Assembly (NCBI RefSeq): GCF_001269925.1
Contig: NZ_LHVO01000015.1
Span: 124,001 to 188,000, forward strand
Reading direction: 5' to 3'
Length of the DNA: 64,000 nucleotides
Origin: Pseudomonas sp. MIACH
GTDB lineage: Bacteria > Pseudomonadota > Gammaproteobacteria > Pseudomonadales > Pseudomonadaceae
Shown here: positions 43,501 to 50,362 of the stretch, piece after piece
Layout: the number at the start of each line of letters is the position of its first letter
How positions within the stretch are numbered: the stretch's first letter is position 1
Notes under the pieces: generated by a model
Told to the model about the DNA's origin: nothing
Databases searched by the model: none
Seen by the model: only the letters and a program-made list of their open reading frames with translations
Translations under genes and position numbers: made by a program

Positions 43501-44433
43501 TCAGTTGGCTTCAGATTTCCACGCAGCCTTCTTGACCTCAATGGCCTTGGGCAACAACCGATTCTGGAAAAACAGATCCGCCGTCGCCTGCTGCGCCTCA
43601 ATAATCTTGTCATCAATCGGCAAAATCGGCGAAGGCGGGCGGTTGTCCATGTAGCGTGCAACCACGTCGGCGGGCAGGCCCATGAAGTCGGTCAGTACGT
43701 TCAGGCTGTCTTCGCGCTGGCTGCGGGTGAGGGCTTCGGCGGCGGTGAGTTCGTCGAGCAGGTCATGGATAAACGCCCCGTTGTCCCGCGCATACTCGCG
43801 CCGGGCGGTGTACACCGGACCCGACAAACCCAAGCCTTCGCCATTGGCCAGCACATGGCTGGGGCTCTGGCTCAAGGCGAGTGACGAGTAGGGTTCCCAA
43901 ATCGCCCAGGCATCGACGCTGCCTTGTTCGAACGCCGCTCGCGCATCGGCCGGGGGCAGGTACACCGGTTGGATGTCCTTGTAGCTCAGGCCGGCGTTGT
44001 TCAGCGCGCGCAGGATCAGGTTGTGGGAGCTGGAACCCTTCTGGAACGCCACTTTCTTACCCTTGAGGTCCGCGACCGAATGCAGCGGGCTATCGTTGCG
44101 CACCAGGAGAGTCTCGGCGCTGGGCTTGGGCGGTTCGGCGCCGATGTAGACCAGGTCGGCCCCGGCGGCTTGGGCGAACAGCGGCGGGATGTCGCCGGTG
44201 GAACCCACGTCCAGTGCCCCCACGTTCAGCGCTTCAAGCATCTGCGGGCCGGCGGGGAACTCGATCCACTTCACCTGCGTCTTCGGGAAACGCTTTTCCA
44301 GCAAGTCATGTTGCTTGGCGAGTACCAGGGCGATGGAACCCTTTTGGTAGCCGATACGCAGGGCGGCGGGGTCGGCGGCCAGTGCGGTTTGCGTCACGGC
44401 CAGCAGGGCCAGGATCAGTGCGGGGATTTTCAT
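43501..44433 (-). CDS. Sulfonate/taurine ABC transporter binding protein (SsuA-like)
   Basis: The 310-residue protein has a signal peptide (cleavage after TALA, residue 19) and the SsuA/NMT1 fold: DPAALRIGYQKGSIALVLAKQHDLLEKRFP, STGDIPPLFAQAAGADLVYIGAEPPKPSAETLLV and WAIWEPYSSLAL. It would bind alkanesulfonates or related sulfur compounds. It follows the LLM monooxygenase with a four-base overlap. No permease or ATPase gene is next to it, so it must share another transporter or act as an orphan binding protein. Confidence 0.85.
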   Translation of the reverse strand: MKIPALILALLAVTQTALAADPAALRIGYQKGSIALVLAKQHDLLEKRFPKTQVKWIEFPAGPQMLEALNVGALDVGSTGDIPPLFAQAAGADLVYIGAEPPKPSAETLLVRNDSPLHSVADLKGKKVAFQKGSSSHNLILRALNNAGLSYKDIQPVYLPPADARAAFEQGSVDAWAIWEPYSSLALSQSPSHVLANGEGLGLSGPVYTARREYARDNGAFIHDLLDELTAAEALTRSQREDSLNVLTDFMGLPADVVARYMDNRPPSPILPIDDKIIEAQQATADLFFQNRLLPKAIEVKKAAWKSEAN

Positions 44434-45761
44434 GCTCTAGCCTCTGTAAAACGATGGGCCGGGCGCGCCAGGCCGAGGTTTTCGCGCAAGGTGGAACCGC
44501 TGTATTCAGTGCGAAACAGGCCGCGCCGCTGCAACTCGGGTACCACCCATTGCGCGAAGTCTTCCAACCCACCCGGCAAGTGCGGCACCAGGATATTGAA
44601 GCCATCGGCCGCGCCGTTTTCGAACCAGTTTTGCAGCTCATCGGCAATCTGCGTAGGCGTGCCGATCAGGCTGTAATGCCCCCGGCCACCGGCAATTCGC
44701 CGACCCAGTTGCGCGAGGGTCAGTTGCTCACGGCTGGCCAAGTCACTCAGCAGTTGCTGGCGACTGCGTTGCCCGCTGTCGGTCAACGGCAGCTCCGGCA
44801 ACGGCCCGTCCAGCGGATAGCCGGACAGGTCGAAATTGCCCAGCATGCGCCCCAGCAACGCGACACCCACCTGCGGTTCAACCAGCGCCTGGAATGCCTC
44901 GAATTTGGCCTGGGCCTCGGCCTCCGTCGCCCCGACCACCACAAACACGCCGGGCATGATTTTCAGCGAATCCGGCCCGCGCCCGTACAGGCTCAGGCGG
45001 CCCTTGAGGTCGGCATAAAACGCCTGGGCATTGGCCAGCGAGGTCTGTGCGGTAAACACCACCTCGGCGGTCTGCGCCGCCAGCTCACGGCCGGCTTCGG
45101 ACGAGCCGGCCTGCACGATCACCGGCTGGCCCTGGGGCGAGCGCGCCACATTCAGCGGGCCCTTGACCCGGAAGTGTTCGCCCACATGGTCCAGCACATG
45201 CAGCTTCGCCGGGTCGTAATAGTTGCCGCTGGCCTTGTCGCGCACAAAGGCATCGTCTTCCCAGCTGTCCCACAGCCCGGTCACCACTTGATGAAACTCC
45301 TTGGCGCGGCTGTAGCGTTCGCCATGGCCGAGGTGTTCGTCGCGGCCAAAATTCTGCGCTTCGGCGGCGTTGTCCGAGGTCACCAGGTTCCAGCCCGCGC
45401 GGCCGCCGGACAGGTGATCCAGCGAGGCGAACTTGCGCGCCACATGATAGGGCTCGTTGTAGCTGGTGGTCGCCGTGGCGATCAGGCCGATGTTATCGGT
45501 CACCGCACTCAGCGCCGAGAGCAGGGTGAGCGGCTCGAAATGATCCGAGCGCGCCATATGGCTGGCGATCTCACCGGTGGCGGCGGCGATGCTGTCGGCC
45601 ACGAACAGCGCATCGAACTTCGCCGCTTCGGCCACCCGCGCCAGGTGTTTGTACTGGGCGAAATCCAGCCCGGCATCCGCCGGCACGTCCGGGTGGCGCC
45701 AGGCGGCGACATGGTGCCCGGTGGCCATGAGAAAGGCGCCGAGTTTCAGTTGACGGCTCAT
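44430..45761 (-). CDS. FMN-dependent LLM-class monooxygenase (NtaA/SnaA/DszA family)
   Basis: The 443-residue flavoenzyme belongs to the nitrilotriacetate/dibenzothiophene-sulfone monooxygenase family. Visible are the opening RQLKLGAFLMATGHHVAAWRHPD, SLDHLSGGRAGWNLVTSDNAAEAQNFG, and VQAGSSEAGRELAA. It uses reduced FMN from a separate reductase. Position between a TonB receptor gene and an SsuA-like gene suggests it cuts C-S or C-N bonds for sulfur scavenging. The start at 45761 is chosen because the upstream reading lies within the receptor gene; the receptor stop is two bases before. Confidence 0.84.
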   Translation of the reverse strand: MSRQLKLGAFLMATGHHVAAWRHPDVPADAGLDFAQYKHLARVAEAAKFDALFVADSIAAATGEIASHMARSDHFEPLTLLSALSAVTDNIGLIATATTSYNEPYHVARKFASLDHLSGGRAGWNLVTSDNAAEAQNFGRDEHLGHGERYSRAKEFHQVVTGLWDSWEDDAFVRDKASGNYYDPAKLHVLDHVGEHFRVKGPLNVARSPQGQPVIVQAGSSEAGRELAAQTAEVVFTAQTSLANAQAFYADLKGRLSLYGRGPDSLKIMPGVFVVVGATEAEAQAKFEAFQALVEPQVGVALLGRMLGNFDLSGYPLDGPLPELPLTDSGQRSRQQLLSDLASREQLTLAQLGRRIAGGRGHYSLIGTPTQIADELQNWFENGAADGFNILVPHLPGGLEDFAQWVVPELQRRGLFRTEYSGSTLRENLGLARPAHRFTEARA

Positions 45762-45762
45762 G

Positions 45763-47946
45763 CTAGAAATCCTTGCGCAGTTGCACGCCGAAGTAACGCT
45801 CATCGTCACGGGGTACGGCGCGGTAGATGTAGTTGCCGCCACTGGCCAGCAGCGGTGAGTAGGACTTGTCGGCGAGGTTCTTGGCCAGCAACGCCACGCG
45901 CCAGCCGTTGGTGTAGTCGGCCAGGGCCACGCTGGCGTTCCAGATGCCATAGGCGCCTTGCTTGGTGTCGACGTTCTGACTGATGTCGTACTGCACTTCG
46001 CTCTGCCAGCTGTAGTCGGTGCCCAGTTCGATGTCCAGGCCGTTATCCAGCGGGATCGTGTAGTCGGCGCGCACGTAGCTTTTCCAGTCCGGGCTGAAGG
46101 GCAGTGGCTTGCCATTCACGTTGCACGTCGCTGCTGCGCCCGCCGGGCAGGCGAACTCATCGATGCGCGCACGGGTGTAGGCCAGGGCGCCGGAGAGCTT
46201 GAGTTGCTGGGTGGCCTGCAGGGCGTAATCCAGCTCGACGCCTTCGGTGCTGACGCTGCCGGCGTTGATCAGGCGAGTCACGACCTGGCCGGCGACGGTG
46301 TCGAAAAAGTTCGCCTGGTAGTTGTCGTAATCGCTGTGGAATACCGCCAGGTTGGTGGTCAGGCGGTTGTTCCAGGCGGTGGCCTTGATCCCGGCTTCCC
46401 AGGTGTTGGAGGTTTCCGGCTTGAGCGCATCGGTGTCGCGCGGTTGCATATTGAAGAACACGTTGTAGGCCGGGCCCTTGTAGCCGCGCGAGTAGGTCAG
46501 GTAGCTGGTGACGCTGTCGCTGATGTCGTACTGCACCCCGAGGCGACCGGACCAGCCGTCTTCGTCCACCGATCCGGAGCTGGAGGTGGCCGGTTGAATC
46601 CCGCTGACCGTAGTGGCCGAGGTGGAGACGCGACGGTGATCGTATTTCAGGTCATCGTGGGTGTAGCGCAGACCGGCGATGCCACGAAAGCGCGAGGTGA
46701 AATTCAGCGTGGTCTCGCCGAACACCGCGTAGCTGTCGCTGGTGGTGCTGTAGTCGGCGATGCCACGGTCGGTGCGCGTGGTGGTCGTGAGCGTGCGCTG
46801 ATAGGTTTCCTCGTCCTTGCCGTGCATGTAGAACAGGCCGCCGACGTATTCCAGGAACTCACCCTTGGGCGAGGCCAGGCGCAGTTCCTGGGAGTATTGG
46901 TCGAAGGCCAGCTCGCCCTTGTCGGCGGTGCCGGGGAAGGCGGCGGTCACTGTGCCGAGGCGGTCGCCGTCCTGGTACTGGGTGTTGTCCCAGCCGCGCC
47001 AGGCGGTGATCGAGGTCAGGGTGTAGTCACCGAGGTTCCAGTCCAACTGAGCGGATAAACCTTTGTTGGTGTCTTCGACATGGCTGCGCGTATCGGTGTT
47101 GATGTCGCGGTTGTCGCTGGAGGCGCGCACCGGGCTCAAGGCATTGGTGAAGGCCGGGCTCAGGGACTTGCTGACCACGCCATTCGGCGCGTCGTCGTGG
47201 GACTGCATGTAGTCGGCGATCAGGGTCAGTTTCACCTCATCGTTGGGGGTGAATTCCAGCTTGCCGCGGATGCCCTTGTGGTTGTAGCCGTTGACCTCCT
47301 GGCCGTTGTGCTGGTTATCGACGTTACCGTCGTAGCTGCCGAACAGCGTGCTGATCGAGCCTTTGAGCACATCCGGCACCAGGCTGCCGCCGATGCCGAA
47401 ACGGGTACGGCTTTCATTGCCGCTGTAGTACGCCTGGTCGATATAGCCGTGGGTCTCGGCGGTGGGCGCCTTGCTGGTGATGTTGAGTACGCCGGCCGAG
47501 GCGTTCTTGCCGAACAAGGTGCCTTGCGGGCCGCGCAGCACTTCGATGCGTTCCAGGTCCAGCAGGTCGAGGGTGGCCTGGCCGGGGCGCGCGTAGACCA
47601 CGCCGTCGATCACCGTGGCCACCGTCGGCTCCACGCCAGGAGAGGTGGAAATGGTGCCCACGCCGCGCACGAACAGCGAGGTGTCCTTGTTCGAGGCGCC
47701 GGTGCGGAAGTTCAGCGACGGCACTTGCTGGGCAATGCTTGCGACGCCGTTGCGGTTGTCGCGCTCCAGTTGTTCGCCGTCCAGCACCGAAACCGCCACC
47801 GGGACTTTTTGCAGTGACTCTTCACGCCGGGTGGCGGTGACCGTCACCGCTTTGAGCGTGGGCTCCTGTTCGTCAGCGGCAAAGGCGCCGGGCACGGGGA
47901 GGGCGGTCAGACCGGCGAGAAGGAATAAGTGCGTGTGCCTGTGCAT
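45763..47946 (-). CDS. TonB-dependent receptor (uptake, non-siderophore type)
   Basis: The 727-residue receptor has a signal peptide (cleavage near AFAADE), a TonB box region (TVTATRREES), a plug domain (SVLDGEQLERDNRNGVASIAQQVPSLNFRTGA) and a barrel ending VQLRKDF with C-terminal Phe. There is no STN domain. The plug type resembles TonB receptors of sulfur or aromatic compound uptake more than siderophore receptors. It heads an operon with an LLM monooxygenase and an SsuA-like protein. A divergent LacI-family gene and its operator lie before it. Confidence 0.82.
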   Translation of the reverse strand: MHRHTHLFLLAGLTALPVPGAFAADEQEPTLKAVTVTATRREESLQKVPVAVSVLDGEQLERDNRNGVASIAQQVPSLNFRTGASNKDTSLFVRGVGTISTSPGVEPTVATVIDGVVYARPGQATLDLLDLERIEVLRGPQGTLFGKNASAGVLNITSKAPTAETHGYIDQAYYSGNESRTRFGIGGSLVPDVLKGSISTLFGSYDGNVDNQHNGQEVNGYNHKGIRGKLEFTPNDEVKLTLIADYMQSHDDAPNGVVSKSLSPAFTNALSPVRASSDNRDINTDTRSHVEDTNKGLSAQLDWNLGDYTLTSITAWRGWDNTQYQDGDRLGTVTAAFPGTADKGELAFDQYSQELRLASPKGEFLEYVGGLFYMHGKDEETYQRTLTTTTRTDRGIADYSTTSDSYAVFGETTLNFTSRFRGIAGLRYTHDDLKYDHRRVSTSATTVSGIQPATSSSGSVDEDGWSGRLGVQYDISDSVTSYLTYSRGYKGPAYNVFFNMQPRDTDALKPETSNTWEAGIKATAWNNRLTTNLAVFHSDYDNYQANFFDTVAGQVVTRLINAGSVSTEGVELDYALQATQQLKLSGALAYTRARIDEFACPAGAAATCNVNGKPLPFSPDWKSYVRADYTIPLDNGLDIELGTDYSWQSEVQYDISQNVDTKQGAYGIWNASVALADYTNGWRVALLAKNLADKSYSPLLASGGNYIYRAVPRDDERYFGVQLRKDF

Positions 47947-48055
47947 GGTGTGTTCGCTCGAAAAAATGCCCTGAACCGCTGCGGTTCTTGCGACCGTCAG
48001 CGCCTGTGAAAACTGTCGTGGGCATTCGCTTGAGCGAGTAGCAGACAGCGCGCTT

Positions 48056-48069
48056 TGTTAGCGCTAACA
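48056..48069. promoter_or_regulatory. LacI-family operator palindrome
   Basis: TGTTAGCGCTAACA is a perfect 14-base palindrome, close to the TGTTACCGGTAACA pattern of GntR/LacI-class operators. It lies 110 bases from the receptor start and 87 bases from the LacI-family start, so it can govern both genes. Confidence 0.72.
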
Positions 48070-48155
48070 TCGGCATTATTGGTAGCTCGGGTTTAGAGCG
48101 TCAAAGACTTAAAAATTATTCCTATATTCTTTTTGGTTGTTAGCAGGATGATCCC

Positions 48156-49196
48156 GTGAGCGAAGAGAAACCGCGCAAGCGCCGTGGCGCCGGGCGCGTC
48201 ACCTTGAACACTGTGGCCCGCCAGGCCGGGGTGTCGGCCATCACCGTGTCGCGCTATTTCAACCAGCCGGAGCAGGTCTCGCCCGAGCGTCGCGAGCGCA
48301 TCGCCGAGGTGGTGGCCGAGCTGGGTTATGTGCCCAACCTGGTGGCCGGCGGGCTGGCGTCGGCGCGGGGGCGGATCGTGGCGATGGTGATCCCGAACAT
48401 CTCGGGGCCGATCTTTGCCAACACGATCCAGGGCTTCAGCGACACCCTCAGCCGTCACGGTTATCAGCTGTTGCTGGCATCCAGCTACTTCAGCGCCGAG
48501 CAGGAAGAAAGCGCGGTGCGCGCGTTCCTCGGCTGGTCGCCGGCGGCGCTGGTGCTGACCAGCCGCTTCCACAGCGCGGGCACCGACAAGATGATCGCCG
48601 ACGCCGATATTCCGGTGGTGGAAACCTGGGACTACGTGCCCGAACGCGCGCCGGTGCAGATCGGTTTTTCCCACTACGATGTCGGCGTCACGGCCGCGCG
48701 CTACCTGCATGGCAAGGGCTATCGGCGCATTGCCTTCGTGCAGAACAGCGCTACGGGCGACTTCAGCGCGCTGGAGCGGGGTGATGGGTTTGCCGCGACC
48801 CTGATCGAACTGGGTGTACAGCCCCGGGTCTTCGTCCCGGACGCCGACAGCGCGCCCTTCGAAGCCGGCAAGCAGGCGATGGAAGCCTTGATGAGCCACG
48901 CCACCCCGCCCGACGCGATCTTCTTCGCCAATGACAACCTCGCCGCCGGTGGTTTGCTGGCGGGGCAGCGCGCCGGGCTGAAGATCCCACAGGACTGCGC
49001 CGTGCTCGGGTTTGGCGATTATCCGTTTGCCGAAATGCTGTTGCCGAGCCTCAGCACCATCAAGCCGCCCGCCTTGGAAATCGGTGTGCTGGCGGCCACG
49101 CGGGTGCTGGAAAGCCTCGGGGTCGTGCCGGTGGAGGATGAAGTCCAGCGTTTGAACCTGTTGGACTGCCGCCTGATCGAACGGGAAAGCGCCTGA
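48156..49196 (+). CDS. LacI-family regulator (GntR-like)
   Basis: The 346-residue repressor has a LacI headpiece (residues 15-60: VTLNTVARQAGVSAITVSRYFNQPEQVSPERRERIAEVVAELGYVPN) and a periplasmic-binding-like core. The start is GTG after AGCAGGATG. It is closest to the gluconate-type (GntR) LacI regulators. It diverges from the TonB receptor operon, and the palindrome at 48056-48069 between the two is a strong candidate for its site. A sugar-acid sensor that controls a sulfur-type operon would be unusual, so the ligand is uncertain. Confidence 0.86.
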   Translation: MSEEKPRKRRGAGRVTLNTVARQAGVSAITVSRYFNQPEQVSPERRERIAEVVAELGYVPNLVAGGLASARGRIVAMVIPNISGPIFANTIQGFSDTLSRHGYQLLLASSYFSAEQEESAVRAFLGWSPAALVLTSRFHSAGTDKMIADADIPVVETWDYVPERAPVQIGFSHYDVGVTAARYLHGKGYRRIAFVQNSATGDFSALERGDGFAATLIELGVQPRVFVPDADSAPFEAGKQAMEALMSHATPPDAIFFANDNLAAGGLLAGQRAGLKIPQDCAVLGFGDYPFAEMLLPSLSTIKPPALEIGVLAATRVLESLGVVPVEDEVQRLNLLDCRLIERESA

Positions 49197-49258
49197 GCTT
49201 TATTTGCGGCCCAGGGGCAATTTGGATACGGTGCAAGCCTGCCCACAAGGATGTCCCC

Positions 49259-49873
49259 ATGACCGAGCTCGCCCCCAAGACCCGCCGCGCCCCCAAAGGT
49301 GAAAAACGCCGCGAAGAGCTGCTGGACGCGGCCTTGCAGGTGTTTTCCCTGGAAGGTTACAGCGGTGCGTCAGTGGCCAAGGTGGCGGCCATTGTCGGTA
49401 TTTCCGTGGCCGGTGTGCTGCATCACTTCCCCAGCAAAATTTCACTATTGATGGGCGTGCTGCAACGTCGCGATGAGGTCAATCAACGAATCGCCGATGA
49501 AGTACGCGCCGAAAAGTCCCTGAGCGGATTGCTCGGCAGCCTGCGCGCGATCAACCGTTCGAACGCCACCGCGCCGGGGGTGGTGCGGGCGTTTACCATT
49601 TTGAATGCCGAAAGTCTGCTCGACACCCAGCCGGCGTGGGCGTGGTTCCAGGAGCGTTATGCGGGGATCCAGCGGCGCTTGCAGGGGCAGTTTGCCGACC
49701 TGGTCGCAGCGGGGGAGGTGCGCAGCGATGTGGACATCGCCGGGCTGGTGGAAGAAATCCTGGCCATGATGGATGGCCTGCAGATCCAGTGGCTGCGCTT
49801 TCCGGAGCAGGTGGACCTGGTGGCGCGGTTTGACAGCTACATCGCGCGGGTCGAGGCAGCCATCAGAACCTGA
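49259..49873 (+). CDS. TetR-family regulator 3
   Basis: The 204-residue protein carries the TetR DNA-binding domain at about residues 15-65 (EELLDAALQVFSLEGYSGASVAKVAAIVGISVAGVLHHFPSKISLL). The C-terminal domain is unassigned. It lies 62 bases after the LacI-family gene on the same strand and could share its transcript. No divergent partner gene marks its target. Confidence 0.83.
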   Translation: MTELAPKTRRAPKGEKRREELLDAALQVFSLEGYSGASVAKVAAIVGISVAGVLHHFPSKISLLMGVLQRRDEVNQRIADEVRAEKSLSGLLGSLRAINRSNATAPGVVRAFTILNAESLLDTQPAWAWFQERYAGIQRRLQGQFADLVAAGEVRSDVDIAGLVEEILAMMDGLQIQWLRFPEQVDLVARFDSYIARVEAAIRT

Positions 49874-50362
49874 GTTGAACACTGTCAACATGTGGGAGGG
49901 GCGGTGCGACGATTCGACTTGCCCCCGATGGCGGTCTCTGGGCCGGCCATGTGCTGGGGTTGGAATGAGTACATATCCGTTGCTGCGGTAACGGCTGCCT
50001 ATGGTTCCGCTCTTACAGCGGGTCACTTTTGGAAGAGCGCCAAAAGTAACCAAAAACGCTTCGCCCCACCACTCGGCACCTCGCCCAGGCTCGGTGTGCC
50101 CGTAATCCGACAGTGATGTGGGGGGCCGCCGCCACGCGCCATCCATGGCGCGGGGCGGCTAAACCGGCATCCCTGCCGGTTTACCCCCCAAATCACTATC
50201 GAATTCCGGCCAGCGTGGTTAACGGGGCGCCTGAGATCAAGATCAAGATCAAAAGAAAGATCAAGATCAAGGGCGGCTCGCTTCGCATCGTGGTTAGCGT
50301 TGGCTGCTACACAGTTGTGTAGATACCCATGCTCATCGGGGGCAAGCCCCCTCCCACAGGGA
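49874..50362. other. Intergenic region with a long dispersed repeat and REP
   Basis: No gene is supported. Most of the span (from 49,890 to about 50,360) is repetitive: a copy of the repeat also found at 63,836-64,000, a hairpin with GTCACTTTTGG / CCAAAAGTAAC near 50,022-50,052, a short ATCAAG array at 50,236-50,270, and a REP half at 50,320-50,360. Confidence 0.65.
49890..50360 (+). repeat. Dispersed repeat, left copy
   Basis: It begins ATGTGGGAGGGGCGGTGCGA and continues with near-identical sequence to the copy starting at 63,836. About 200 bases (50,018-50,220) are missing from the right copy. Both copies are in the same orientation. Confidence 0.72.

Noticed and set aside
44214..45983. 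A 589-codon forward ORF across the monooxygenase gene
   Set aside because: It runs against the coding strand of the clear LLM monooxygenase and has no family features.
50236..50275. Short tandem ATCAAG repeats as a CRISPR-like array
   Set aside because: Units are only six bases with no spacers, and no cas gene is in the window.
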